A DNA stretch of 64,000 nt, from the IMG/VR virus record IMGVR_UViG_3300042486_001336, positions 18,686-82,685 of that record. One strand, 5' to 3'. The notes beneath the pieces were generated by a model. The model searched no databases, was not told the origin of the DNA, and saw only the letters and a list, made by a program, of their open reading frames with translations. This document shows, one piece after another, positions 25,401-32,554 of the stretch. Both the position numbers and the translations under genes were made by a program. How positions within the stretch are numbered: position 1 is the stretch's first letter; each line of letters starts with the position of its first letter. This DNA comes from a virus.

Positions 25401-25406
25401 GTCTTT

Positions 25407-25509
25407 CAATGTATAGTGTAGTGGTAGCACGCCCCAAGCAAAGGGTTTCTTGTCCGATAGGATAGGCGACAACGCCGAGGCGATGGTTCGATTCCATCTA
25501 CATTGTCTA
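25407..25509 (+). tRNA. degenerate tRNA-like gene
   Basis: Acceptor CAATGTA/TACATTG, D arm GTGTAGTGGTAGCAC and T arm GATGG-TTCGATT-CCATC are good. The anticodon arm is poor (CCC/GGG around AAGCAAA, no U33), the middle is 36 nt too long with TCC-GATA-GGA and GGCG-ACAA-CGCC hairpins, and the 3' end reads TCTA rather than NCCA. It is either an interrupted tRNA or a relic. Confidence 0.45.
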
Positions 25510-25515
25510 TTTTTT

Positions 25516-25589
25516 GCGTCATAAGTGTTACGGCAGCACATTAGACTTCCACTCTGAAGGCGTGAGTTCGACCCTCACATGACGCACCA
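25516..25589 (+). tRNA. tRNA-Gly(TCC)
   Basis: Acceptor GCGTCAT/ATGACGC, anticodon arm TTAGA-CTTCCAC-TCTGA, T loop TTCGACC, encoded CCA. Confidence 0.9.
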
Positions 25590-25597
25590 ATTTCAAT

Positions 25598-25698
25598 GGG
25601 GCAGAGCTTAGCGGCTTTATTCTCCTCATGCCCTCTACGCTTGATGGGTGCACACTAGACAGCGCATGGTTTAAACATGATACGAGAATACCCCACCA
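25598..25698 (+). ncRNA. candidate structured RNA ending in ACCA
   Basis: GGGG (25598) and TATTCTC (25618) pair with GAGAATA (25684) and CCCC (25691), followed by ACCA. Inside, CATGC pairs with GCATG. No CDS. The tRNA-like acceptor end without tRNA arms suggests a processed tRNA-like RNA. Confidence 0.45.
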
Positions 25699-25699
25699 T

Positions 25700-25883
25700 T
25701 TTTCCCTGCCATTGTAGGCATTGATCCTACAATGAGCATTGAGGCTAAGAACGGGATGGCAACCCGGTGACGCCGAATGTAATCCGACGCACATTAAACT
25801 AGTCTTGGAATTAGCCACCAAGATGAAATAGTCACTGCGTTTCTTCAAGTTGACTCTGGTCAATTATTCGGTAGTGGGGAAAA
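25700..25883 (+). ncRNA. candidate structured RNA, ~184 nt with a closing helix
   Basis: TTTTCCC-TGCC (25700) pairs with GGTA...GGGGAAAA (25870-25883). Inside: CATTGTAGG-N7-CCTACAATG (25710-25734, nine perfect pairs), CGGG/CCCG, TCTTGG/CCAAGA and TTGAC/GTCAA. No CDS. Its compact, fully enclosed design is unlike decaying sequence. Confidence 0.55.
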
Positions 25884-25887
25884 CACT

Positions 25888-25959
25888 TTGCGAGAGGGAT
25901 CATACGGAGATCGCTAGGCCCATAGTCTAGAGTGGAGGTTAAAGCCCTCCCCCTCGCAA
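25888..25959 (+). tRNA. tRNA-like element with CAT anticodon loop, no CCA
   Basis: TTGCGAG/CTCGCAA acceptor-like helix, GATC-N7-GATC, CTAGG-CCCATAG-TCTAG (loop carries CAT but lacks U33) and GGAGG-TTAAAGC-CCTCC as a T arm. No encoded CCA. Probably a degraded or highly diverged tRNA. Confidence 0.4.
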
Positions 25960-26065
25960 TTCGTATCATGCGCGAATCCAAATATGTCATGACGCAGCTA
26001 GGTGTGGTTCCTAGCTAGCCCCAGCCCTGGGTGAGTGTAGCAGCAATCTGTCATGGGCAAATTTT

Positions 26066-26165
26066 CTCTATACCAGGCTTAACTTCGGGATCTTTTTTCA
26101 CTTTTATGAAAAAAGTTGTGTACTTTCTGTGCGTTTTATGCTATAATAACCATGTAAGCAACACC
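26066..26165 (+). promoter_or_regulatory. terminator-promoter-leader cassette, copy 2
   Basis: TTCTCTATACCAGG, an imperfect GC hairpin with T-run, the CTTTTTTCA palindrome region, TGTACT (26119-26124), 17 nt, TATAAT (26142-26147), then ATGTAAGCAACA before the gene at 26175. Confidence 0.8.
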
Positions 26166-26174
26166 AACCACAAT

Positions 26175-26387
26175 ATGAAAAACAAATCTTCAATATTTCT
26201 CTTATTAGGACGCGTAGACTATGAAGGCGACGTCGTATTAGGAGCTTATAGCTCACTTAAAAAAGCAAATTGCGCACTAGATGCCTATAAGGCTAAGGTT
26301 GATGCTGATCGTGTCAACAATCGTTATGAAAATACTGCGTATGATGATTATGTTATAAATGAATGTGAGGTCAATGCTGAAGTCTGA
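26175..26387 (+). CDS. small early-type protein
   Basis: 70 aa from the ATG after the promoter (MKNKSSIFLLLGRVDYEGDV). An apparent longer frame starting at 26031 runs through the promoter and is rejected. GAYSSLKKANCALDAYKAKV and an acidic end; no domain recognised. Confidence 0.65.
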   Translation: MKNKSSIFLLLGRVDYEGDVVLGAYSSLKKANCALDAYKAKVDADRVNNRYENTAYDDYVINECEVNAEV

Positions 26388-26438
26388 TCTTTTGAGAAAC
26401 TCCAATACAATATGAAACAGGACATCGACTAAGACCGC

Positions 26439-26639
26439 ATGAAAACAAAACAATATTCGATTGTATTTCACAATGATGAATGCTATATGGAAGCAATGGC
26501 GTTAAGCGACATTCACACCTATAACGATGCCGATGCTGCAGAGATTGAGCTTTTCTGGAACAGCAAACGTAAACGTGACAACGCGGTTCGTCTTCTTAAG
26601 CAACATGACATTACAGTAGACACCTTTGACTTTAATTAA
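26439..26639 (+). CDS. small protein of unknown function
   Basis: 66 aa (MKTKQYSIVFHNDECYMEAM...). Downstream in the same early-type unit. No domain recognised. Confidence 0.55.
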   Translation: MKTKQYSIVFHNDECYMEAMALSDIHTYNDADAAEIELFWNSKRKRDNAVRLLKQHDITVDTFDFN

Positions 26640-26650
26640 ATATGAAAAAC

Positions 26651-26689
26651 GGGAACGTAGCTCAGTGGATTAGAGCAAGGGATTTAATT
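26651..26689 (+). pseudogene. 5' half of a second tRNA, truncated in the anticodon loop
   Basis: Acceptor strand GGGAACG, TA, D arm GCTCAGTGGATTAGAGC, 5' anticodon stem AGGGA and loop start TTTAA, then directly TATAAATA. No CGTTCCC partner with a T arm is found downstream of the neighbouring endonuclease. Confidence 0.75.
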
Positions 26690-26697
26690 TATAAATA
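26690..26697 (+). promoter_or_regulatory. late promoter TATAAATA beside a tRNA half
   Basis: Abuts the truncated tRNA and precedes tRNA-Arg (26707) and the endonuclease gene at 26798. Confidence 0.6.
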
Positions 26698-26706
26698 ATA
26701 GTGTAT

Positions 26707-26781
26707 GGGTATATAATGTAATGGATAGCATCAGGGTCTTCTAAATCCTTCGCCTAGGTTCGAATCCTAGTATACCCACCA
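26707..26781 (+). tRNA. tRNA-Arg(TCT)
   Basis: Acceptor GGGTATA/TATACCC, anticodon arm AGGGT-CTTCTAA-ATCCT, T arm CTAGG-TTCGAAT-CCTAG, encoded CCA. Confidence 0.9.
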
Positions 26782-26797
26782 ATTTAAAAACACTATT

Positions 26798-27430
26798 ATG
26801 AATAAATGTAAACACTGTAAAGAAGAATTTGATTTGTGCGATAAACCAAGTGGATGGATGGCAAACCATAGTAGATGGTGTAAAGAAAACCCAAAAAGAA
26901 CTGAATATAAAAATGGTTCATTAAAGGCTGTTGCTGCTATGAATTTAGCGAAAAAAGAATCTGGAATTACTAATCAATATGATAAAGCAAAATCTGAGGG
27001 AAAGCAAATAGTTTCGCCGTTAATTAATAATAACTATTGGAAAGGAAGAAAACATACTGAAAAATCTAAACAATTGATGAAAGAAAAGGCGCTTTCTTCA
27101 CCTCATAGAAGATTAAGAAGAGGAATTATTGAATATAATGGAATAATGTTAGATTCTTCATGGGAATTAGAACTCGCTAAACGTTTAGATGAATGTAATA
27201 TTACTTGGCTTAGACCAAGTCCATTGCCATGGATTGATAAAGATGGTATAACACATAATTATTTTCCAGATTTTTATCTTCCAGAATATAATCTATATCT
27301 AGATCCAAAAAATCCCCAAGCAATTAAAGTTCAAAATGAAAAATTAAAATGTTTGTTAAATCAATATGACAATATTGTTATTCTAAATTCTTTAGAATCA
27401 TGTAAGAATTATAATATCTCTAATAAATAA
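26798..27430 (+). CDS. putative homing endonuclease, zinc-finger plus Vsr-like nuclease
   Basis: 210 aa, paralogue of the gene at 21131. The zinc-finger-like N-terminus has CKHC and a later HSRWC. KGRKHTEKSKQLMKEKALS resembles a NUMOD3 segment. The C-terminal YFPDFYLPEYNLYLDPKNP is the same Vsr-like core. Again placed beside a tRNA half and an intact tRNA. Confidence 0.75.
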   Translation: MNKCKHCKEEFDLCDKPSGWMANHSRWCKENPKRTEYKNGSLKAVAAMNLAKKESGITNQYDKAKSEGKQIVSPLINNNYWKGRKHTEKSKQLMKEKALSSPHRRLRRGIIEYNGIMLDSSWELELAKRLDECNITWLRPSPLPWIDKDGITHNYFPDFYLPEYNLYLDPKNPQAIKVQNEKLKCLLNQYDNIVILNSLESCKNYNISNK

Positions 27431-27519
27431 AATTTCGGTACTGTGGTGGTATCGCTTACAGGAGCATGAGGTCCCTAAAGTCGAACAATTATCTCGTCGA
27501 CAACCTCTAAATTTTCTAT

Positions 27520-27604
27520 GGCTGTGTGATGAAATTGGTAAACATTGCGAACTTAAAATTCGTTGCCTTATGGCTTGTCGGTTCGAGTCCGACCATAGCT
27601 ACCA
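27520..27604 (+). tRNA. tRNA-Leu(TAA)
   Basis: Class II. Acceptor GGCTGTG/CATAGCT, anticodon arm GCGAA-CTTAAAA-TTCGT, T loop TTCGAGT, encoded CCA. The 89-nt stretch before it holds only small helices (GAGGT/ACCTC enclosing GTCGA/TCGAC at 27468-27507). Confidence 0.88.
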
Positions 27605-27617
27605 TCTTTAAAAGATT

Positions 27618-27803
27618 ATGAATACAGAACATATTAAAAGTTTGATTGACGCCGAAGTAGAAGCGCTACTCTCTGAGATGAATGAACTTAGAGAGCGAAT
27701 AGCCAAACTTGAGCATGAATCATTTCGTCGATCGCTGAATGTTCATCAACATATTGGGCAATACATAGATCACGAACAAAAAGAAAACGGACCAGTTTTA
27801 TAA
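27618..27803 (+). CDS. small coiled-coil protein
   Basis: 61 aa. Heptad-rich helix (LIDAEVEALLSEMNELRERI AKLEHE region). Lies between tRNA-Leu and a tRNA half. Function unknown. Confidence 0.55.
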   Translation: MNTEHIKSLIDAEVEALLSEMNELRERIAKLEHESFRRSLNVHQHIGQYIDHEQKENGPVL

Positions 27804-27809
27804 TGAAAG

Positions 27810-27848
27810 GGGCTTGTAGCTCAGCGGTAAGAGCAGGGGTCTATGATT
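27810..27848 (+). pseudogene. 5' half of a third tRNA, truncated in the anticodon loop
   Basis: Acceptor strand GGGCTTG, TA, D arm GCTCAGCGGTAAGAGC, 5' anticodon stem, then TATAAATA. The acceptor can pair with CGGGCCC at 28493-28499, a 3' tRNA end 0.65 kb downstream, so the original tRNA may have been split by the endonuclease gene. Confidence 0.75.
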
Positions 27849-27849
27849 G

Positions 27850-27857
27850 TATAAATA
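27850..27857 (+). promoter_or_regulatory. late promoter TATAAATA for GIY-YIG endonuclease
   Basis: 5 nt before the ATG at 27863 and immediately after the tRNA half. Confidence 0.7.
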
Positions 27858-27862
27858 GAATT

Positions 27863-28387
27863 ATGTTCTATACAATCTATAAAACTACAAATCTAATCAA
27901 TAATAAATTTTATATAGGTAAACATCAAACTGCTAATCCAAATGATTCGTATTATGGTTCCGGAAAGGCAATCAAGGAAGCTATATTAAAATATGGTAAG
28001 GAAAATTTTCAAAAAGAAATATTGTTTATTTTCCAAACAGAAGAGGAGATGAATGCAAAAGAAAGAGAATTGATTACTGAAGAATTTGTAAATTGCAAGG
28101 ACACTTATAACATGGGAGTCGGCGGTGAAGGTGGATCACATTTTAAAGGCAAATCTCATTCAAATGAAACTATTTCACAAATTAAAAAAACTTTAAATTC
28201 CAGTGATAATAAACAAAAATTTATTGATGCTGGAAAACGTGGTGGTTCTTCATCAAAAGGTAGAAAACTTAGTGAAACTGCAAAGCAAAATATTTCGAAA
28301 GCAGCAAAATTAAGAAAGCCGATGAGCGAAGAAACAAAACAAAAAATTTCAAATTCTTTAAAAAATCGAAATATTTCTAAGAACTAA
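27863..28387 (+). CDS. GIY-YIG homing endonuclease with NUMOD3 repeats
   Basis: 174 aa from the ATG at 27863; an in-frame upstream ATG (27803) runs through the tRNA half and promoter. IYKTTNLINNKFYIGKH is the GIY-YIG core, followed by YYGSGKAIKEAILKYG. Three NUMOD3-like DNA-binding repeats follow (HSNETISQIKKTL, LSETAKQNISKAAK, MSEETKQKISNSL). Related to Seg-type free-standing homing nucleases. Confidence 0.85.
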   Translation: MFYTIYKTTNLINNKFYIGKHQTANPNDSYYGSGKAIKEAILKYGKENFQKEILFIFQTEEEMNAKERELITEEFVNCKDTYNMGVGGEGGSHFKGKSHSNETISQIKKTLNSSDNKQKFIDAGKRGGSSSKGRKLSETAKQNISKAAKLRKPMSEETKQKISNSLKNRNISKN

Positions 28388-28397
28388 ATTTCTATAA

Positions 28398-28473
28398 AGG
28401 CTCGTAGCTTAGCGGTGAAAGCGTCCGACTCATAATCGGGTGACCCTCGGTTCGAATCCGAGCGGGCCTACCA
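28398..28473 (+). tRNA. tRNA with CAT anticodon (elongator Met or Ile2)
   Basis: Acceptor AGGCTCG/CGGGC CT region, anticodon arm TCCGA-CTCATAA-TCGGG, T loop TTCGAAT, encoded CCA. It lacks the initiator C1:A72 mismatch. Met and lysidine-modified Ile cannot be told apart here. Confidence 0.85.
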
Positions 28474-28484
28474 TTTTTAATAAG

Positions 28485-28503
28485 AACCCAACCGGGCCCA
28501 CCA
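28485..28503 (+). pseudogene. 3' tRNA remnant
   Basis: AACCCAACCGGGCCCACCA: a T-stem end, acceptor strand CGGGCCC, discriminator A and CCA, without the rest of a tRNA. It is complementary (two G-T pairs) to the acceptor strand of the tRNA half at 27810. Confidence 0.55.
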
Positions 28504-28504
28504 T

Positions 28505-28512
28505 TATAAATA
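28505..28512 (+). promoter_or_regulatory. late promoter TATAAATA
   Basis: 7 nt before the ATG at 28520. Confidence 0.7.
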
Positions 28513-28519
28513 TCATGAC

Positions 28520-29317
28520 ATGGTTTTACGTGCACTGCTATTCATTACTAGTCTACTTGTGGCTGGATGTGCCGCATGGTTTTCAGTACTTGGCATTGCT
28601 ACACTCTTTAGTGGTAGCTATGTTTCAGTGCTCATCATGGCAAGTGCACTAGAGATTGGCAAACTTGTAGCGACGACCTATTTGCATCACTATTGGGCAT
28701 ACACATCAGCGCTCTTAAAGGGCTATCTCGTCACTGCGACACTCGTACTCATGTGTATAACTTCACTCGGTATTTTTGGTTATCTATCGTCTGCCTATGC
28801 TGTAAACTCAATACAATTTTCTAACATCGACTCCCAGGTTGGGTCTCTTCAAGAACGTAAGAGCGGCATCGACTCTGAAGTCTCACAAATCAACTCACGA
28901 ATAGAGACACTAAACGCTGCGCGGCGGTCACAAGAAGAACGCTTGCCAAAGATGTCTGCGGCAAATGCACGACCAATCTATGCCGATATTGAAAGAACAG
29001 CGGCTGAAATGCAAGCACAGCGCGAGAGAATAGTTCAACTGCAAGACAGCAAGAGAGAGCTTGACACACAAATACAAGAGCTAAAACTCAAGATGTCGGC
29101 ATCAAAAGACATTGGAACGTTTAAGTTTATTGCCGATCAGTTTAATCTGCCGCTCGATACAATCGTAATGGCCTTTATATGCATAATCATTGCTGTGTTT
29201 GATCCACTTGCAATTGCACTGCTGCTGTCATACAACAGCACACTTTCCAAAACACTCATGAAAGACAAGTCAGTTGATGTTTCAAATCGCATCTATGACC
29301 TGTCTGACGGCTTATAA
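28520..29317 (+). CDS. membrane protein with central coiled coil
   Basis: 265 aa. Three hydrophobic helices in the first 90 residues, a ~110-residue coiled coil (QVGSLQERKSGIDSEVSQI...), and a fourth hydrophobic stretch (IVMAFICIIIAVFDPLAIALLL). I recall the same layout (ASALEIGKLVATT) in T4-like phages of aquatic bacteria; function unknown. Inner-membrane location inferred. Confidence 0.7.
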   Translation: MVLRALLFITSLLVAGCAAWFSVLGIATLFSGSYVSVLIMASALEIGKLVATTYLHHYWAYTSALLKGYLVTATLVLMCITSLGIFGYLSSAYAVNSIQFSNIDSQVGSLQERKSGIDSEVSQINSRIETLNAARRSQEERLPKMSAANARPIYADIERTAAEMQAQRERIVQLQDSKRELDTQIQELKLKMSASKDIGTFKFIADQFNLPLDTIVMAFICIIIAVFDPLAIALLLSYNSTLSKTLMKDKSVDVSNRIYDLSDGL

Positions 29318-29323
29318 ATTTTA

Positions 29324-29414
29324 GGGTAGATGGCTGAGTTGGTCTAAGGCGCTCGACTTGAAATCGAGAGAGGTTTAATCGCCTCCGTGGGTTCGAATCC
29401 TACTCTACCCGCCA
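29324..29414 (+). tRNA. tRNA-Ser(TGA)
   Basis: Class II. Acceptor GGGTAGA/TCTACCC, anticodon arm CTCGA-CTTGAAA-TCGAG, discriminator G, encoded CCA. Confidence 0.92.
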
Positions 29415-29418
29415 TTTT

Positions 29419-29508
29419 GGAACGTTGACTGAGTGGTCGAAAGTGTTTCCCTGCTAAGGAAATGTAGGGGCAACTCTACCGTAGGTTCAAATCCTACACG
29501 TTCCGCCA
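29419..29508 (+). tRNA. tRNA-Ser(GCT)
   Basis: Class II. Acceptor GGAACGT/ACGTTCC, anticodon loop CTGCTAA, discriminator G, T loop TTCAAAT, encoded CCA. Confidence 0.92.
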
Positions 29509-29528
29509 ACACATATAGATACTTTTAT

Positions 29529-29603
29529 GGGGAGTTAGCTCAGCGATAGAGCATCTCGTTTACACCGAGTCGGCCGGGGGTTTGAATCCCTCACTCCCCA
29601 CCA
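29529..29603 (+). tRNA. tRNA-Val(TAC)
   Basis: Acceptor GGGGAGT/ACTCCCC, D arm GCTCAGCGATAGAGC, anticodon arm TCTCG-TTTACAC-CGAGT, encoded CCA. The T loop TTTGAAT has T for the usual C56. Confidence 0.88.
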
Positions 29604-29624
29604 CTTCTCCCCCTGAAAAACAAA

Positions 29625-30365
29625 ATGAACTATAATATGAAAAAACAAACACAAATCGTTAAAGTCGGACTTATTGCAGCACTTGCTGCTCTTAACTATG
29701 CCTATGCAGGCCCAATCGAAGACGCTCCTTCAGCATTCACGCCGGTGACGCTTGAAACTGGCTACTCTTCTGATAAGGTTTGGCGTGGTGCTGATCTAGG
29801 TGCAAATGAAGCAAATGCAATCGTCAAAACGACAACTGAACTTCCTGCGGACGTTTCGTTGGCACTTAGCGCTGACTATGCAAACGCTGAAACAACTGGG
29901 AAGGACGAAGCTACTGAGCTCTCTGCAATCTTTTCTAAGAGTGTTGCTGACTATCTCGTATCTTTGAGCTATACCTGGTATTCGCAAGACTATGCAGGAC
30001 AGGAAGGACAATCGCAAGAAGCTGGCTTGACTGTATCACGTGCAGTTGGTCCAATCGATCTTTCGCTTACTCAGTATGTCGGACTTGTTGGTGACAATAA
30101 CAGCTATAGCGAACTTGCTGCAACATACAGTGATGATTTTGGATCTTCATTGATGCTTGACTTTCGCGCTGAGCTTGGCTATCTCGCTCAAGAAGGACAG
30201 TGTACTCACTTTGAGACCACTGTGTCGACTGACATTCCAGTTGTGCAAGGCGTGACCGCTGTTCCGTTTGTCTCATACTCACTTGGTCTTGATGACTCGG
30301 TTGGTGTGCATTCAGACATGAAGAATCTTTTCTTCGGTGGAATTGAGTTTAAGAAGACATTCTAA
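29625..30365 (+). CDS. phage-encoded outer-membrane beta-barrel protein
   Basis: 246 aa (or 242 from the second ATG at 29637). A clear Sec signal peptide (MKKQTQIVKVGLIAALAALN, cut after AYA) is followed by alternating amphipathic strands, starting VTLETGYSSDKVWRGADLG, and ends in Phe (GGIEFKKTF), the C-terminal signal for barrel insertion by the BAM complex. Similar GYxSDxxxRG barrels (Gcw_chp-like) occur in bacterial outer membranes, so this gene is probably host-derived. It might mask or replace a receptor during infection. A terminator follows directly. Confidence 0.8.
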   Translation: MNYNMKKQTQIVKVGLIAALAALNYAYAGPIEDAPSAFTPVTLETGYSSDKVWRGADLGANEANAIVKTTTELPADVSLALSADYANAETTGKDEATELSAIFSKSVADYLVSLSYTWYSQDYAGQEGQSQEAGLTVSRAVGPIDLSLTQYVGLVGDNNSYSELAATYSDDFGSSLMLDFRAELGYLAQEGQCTHFETTVSTDIPVVQGVTAVPFVSYSLGLDDSVGVHSDMKNLFFGGIEFKKTF

Positions 30366-30387
30366 TATTATAAGAATATAAAACAAA

Positions 30388-30420
30388 AACGGAGCCTTCT
30401 CTATGTTGGCTCCGTTTTTT
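30388..30420 (+). terminator. rho-independent terminator
   Basis: ACGGAGCC ... GGCTCCGT with a 13-nt loop and TTTTTT; stops the outer-membrane-protein transcript. Confidence 0.9.
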
Positions 30421-30424
30421 ATTT

Positions 30425-30508
30425 GGGCAAGTGGTGTAATGGTAGCCACGCGGGTTTTAGAAGCCCGTGCAGTGATGCGTGAGGGTTCAAGTCCCTCCTT
30501 GCCCACCA
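30425..30508 (+). tRNA. tRNA-Leu(TAG)
   Basis: Class II. Acceptor GGGCAAG/CTTGCCC, anticodon arm CGGGT-TTTAGAA-GCCCG, T arm GAGGG-TTCAAGT-CCCTC, encoded CCA. It lies after the terminator and 2 nt from the end of a convergent gene. Confidence 0.9.
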
Positions 30509-30510
30509 AC

Positions 30511-30969
30511 TTAATAGTTAGTCTTGCCAAAGCTGTAAAGCATTGGATTATCACTTGATCCGGTGCCGGTTGTAGTGACATCCTTTTTAGCTGGAGTAAA
30601 TGCATAAATCTCACGTTGAGCACGATCTGCATCAATCCATACTTCTTTATAGTTGCTGTCGCGAATGAGCAGCATTGGCGCGCCATGAATATGAGCATAG
30701 CCAACACACTCTCCGCGAATGCTGTCAGAGCCAGAGTGAACTTCAAGATATTTTCCAAAGAGTGGAAACTTGTCTACTTGTCTGTTTACAGTATCGACAA
30801 ATGAACCAAAATCGTCTTTGCTTATGAGATCTTTTCCAATGTAGATGCCTTTGCCTTTGGCACGATAGCTCGGAAAGGTTACAATGCCTTCGCTTAATTG
30901 TTCTTGAGACAACACATGTGCAGCGGCAGAAACCAATGGGTCTTCTTTGTATGATGTGAAATTATTCAT
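30511..30969 (-). CDS. targeting-family-2 protein on the minus strand
   Basis: 152 aa. MNNFTSYKEDPLVSAAAHVL is the shared family-2 N-terminus, with LSEG as a possible prohead-protease site. The body (YRAKGKGIYIGKDLISKDDFGSFVDTVNRQVDK...) is not like its neighbours. Divergent from the 31024 gene, each with its own TATAAATA. Function unknown. Confidence 0.75.
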   Translation of the reverse strand: MNNFTSYKEDPLVSAAAHVLSQEQLSEGIVTFPSYRAKGKGIYIGKDLISKDDFGSFVDTVNRQVDKFPLFGKYLEVHSGSDSIRGECVGYAHIHGAPMLLIRDSNYKEVWIDADRAQREIYAFTPAKKDVTTTGTGSSDNPMLYSFGKTNY

Positions 30970-30978
30970 AATCTATCT

Positions 30979-30986
30979 TATTTATA
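30979..30986 (-). promoter_or_regulatory. late promoter TATAAATA (minus strand)
   Basis: TATTTATA on the plus strand; 9 nt from the ATG of the minus-strand gene. Confidence 0.7.
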
Positions 30987-31008
30987 CATTTTTCGAATTA
31001 TGAAATTG

Positions 31009-31016
31009 TATAAATA
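31009..31016 (+). promoter_or_regulatory. late promoter TATAAATA
   Basis: 7 nt before the ATG at 31024. Confidence 0.7.
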
Positions 31017-31023
31017 GTCTTAT

Positions 31024-31593
31024 ATGCAACCCTTTGACAACTATAAAAATGACTCTCTTGTGAGTGCTGCAGCAACGATTCTGGAGGGCAAGACCTCAGA
31101 CGGGTGTCTTCAAGAAGCACAGAGCGCAATTATAAAACGCCTATTAGCAGAAATTGACAATTTAAATAGAAGTCAAATGCAAGAATTTTTACTTGCATTT
31201 GCAGATCATATGGACGAGATGACAAAATATGCATCATCACGTGATCACAAAGGCAATCCAAGAGGCGTCATTAAAAAAATAAGTGATCACCTCTATGACG
31301 CAGCAAGAGCAGCAAGCGGATTAAAGACCGGTGAAAAGTATGGTTATAATGAAGGTGTTGAAGATAAAGGTGAGACACTACAGGAATATTACACCGCTAA
31401 ATTTCCACTTGCTAAAAAGGCAATGGGAGCAGTGCGCAATCTGGATGAAGATGAAATGGAAGATTTCTTATTTGCGCTTGATGGATATTTTGACGGAGGA
31501 GAAAGTTCTGGTTATAAAGAATCAAGCAACATCTCTGCATTAATCTACAAGGCAGCACAAATTTGGAAAAATAGAAACGAAAGATATGCATAA
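31024..31593 (+). CDS. targeting-family-2 protein
   Basis: 189 aa. N-terminus MQPFDNYKNDSLVSAAATIL then CLQEA as a possible cut site. The body holds two similar helical modules (EFLLAFADHMDEM... and DFLFALDGYFDGG...), each with a DLxR/SALIYKAA-type helix, suggesting internal duplication; an LQEYY linker separates them. The stop overlaps the next gene by 8 nt. Confidence 0.7.
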   Translation: MQPFDNYKNDSLVSAAATILEGKTSDGCLQEAQSAIIKRLLAEIDNLNRSQMQEFLLAFADHMDEMTKYASSRDHKGNPRGVIKKISDHLYDAARAASGLKTGEKYGYNEGVEDKGETLQEYYTAKFPLAKKAMGAVRNLDEDEMEDFLFALDGYFDGGESSGYKESSNISALIYKAAQIWKNRNERYA

Positions 31594-32083
31594 AAACCCG
31601 CTTATAGAAGCAGCAACAAGAATCCTTCAAGGCAAGCCCGAAGACTTACAAGAGTCTTTTATGCGTTTGCCTGGACATGTCATCAACAATGAATTATACA
31701 CGCTAGGCAAATCATTTCAACAATTTGTTGATTCAATAAAACGTGGCGATGACTTTGATCCAAAGAAGATCAACTCACTTATAACTGCATTAAATTCCAT
31801 AAAGTCTTCTGCAAAAACTTTTAAAGATGGAGAAAGTGTTCCTGTTTCATATCAGTATGGAAACGTAAAGGAAGCTGCCGAACAAGACGCAGGCGAGTAT
31901 GACGCTGAAGGCAGCATGGCAAAGACCGCACTTCGCACAATCATTCGCAACGCAAAAGGATTGCATGACATGCTAAGCGACGACGAAAATTTACCAGAGC
32001 ACGTTCAAGCAAATCTTGTAAAGGCAGAAGAATATGTTGTCAGTGCTCGTGACTATATTGAGAGCACAAAGGAAGCAGAATAA
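31586..32083 (+). CDS. targeting-family-2 protein
   Basis: 165 aa. MHKNPLIEAATRILQGKPEDLQES is a shortened family-2 N-terminus with LQE cut site. Helical body with RLPGHVINNELYTLGKSFQQF and an acidic linker KEAAEQDAGEYDAEGS. Unknown function. Confidence 0.7.
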   Translation: MHKNPLIEAATRILQGKPEDLQESFMRLPGHVINNELYTLGKSFQQFVDSIKRGDDFDPKKINSLITALNSIKSSAKTFKDGESVPVSYQYGNVKEAAEQDAGEYDAEGSMAKTALRTIIRNAKGLHDMLSDDENLPEHVQANLVKAEEYVVSARDYIESTKEAE

Positions 32084-32092
32084 ATAAGACAT

Positions 32093-32536
32093 ATGAATAA
32101 TTTTCATTACAACCAAGACCCGTTGTATGCCGCTGCAGCAAAGATACTCGGCAGAGAATCATTAACAGAAGATGCATCGCATGCGTCTGCCCTTAAAGAA
32201 CTTAAAGCTTCTAAGGGTGCTGCAATGATAAAGTCAAAAAACAATCATGTATTTGGTAAAAATGGTGGATTTTCTGCAGCTCAAGAAGACGCTGACACAA
32301 TTGCTATTATGATTTTCAAGCAGTCGAACAAAGGGTGGATTACCAAGACCACATTCTATACAATCGAAAAAGAAGATGGCGAAAGTTATTTTAATGTCTA
32401 TAGTCAAGACGTAACACACATCGCAAATCCAAAGACGTCTGCTGAAAAGGTCTATGAGATTGCAAAGCAACACAGCGACAGCAAATACTATTTCAAAACC
32501 TTCGATCAAAAATTAGAAATTAACGAACTAAACTAA
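32093..32536 (+). CDS. targeting-family-2 protein
   Basis: 147 aa. MNNFHYNQDPLYAAAAKILG, then SLTED cut-like site. Body predicted alpha/beta (KSNKGWITKTTFYTIEKEDG). An AATAAATA box precedes it. The first 20 residues are nearly identical to those of the next gene although the bodies differ. Confidence 0.7.
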   Translation: MNNFHYNQDPLYAAAAKILGRESLTEDASHASALKELKASKGAAMIKSKNNHVFGKNGGFSAAQEDADTIAIMIFKQSNKGWITKTTFYTIEKEDGESYFNVYSQDVTHIANPKTSAEKVYEIAKQHSDSKYYFKTFDQKLEINELN

Positions 32537-32537
32537 A

Positions 32538-32545
32538 TATAAATA
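32538..32545 (+). promoter_or_regulatory. late promoter TATAAATA
   Basis: 9 nt before the ATG at 32555. Confidence 0.7.
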
Positions 32546-32554
32546 AATTAACAC

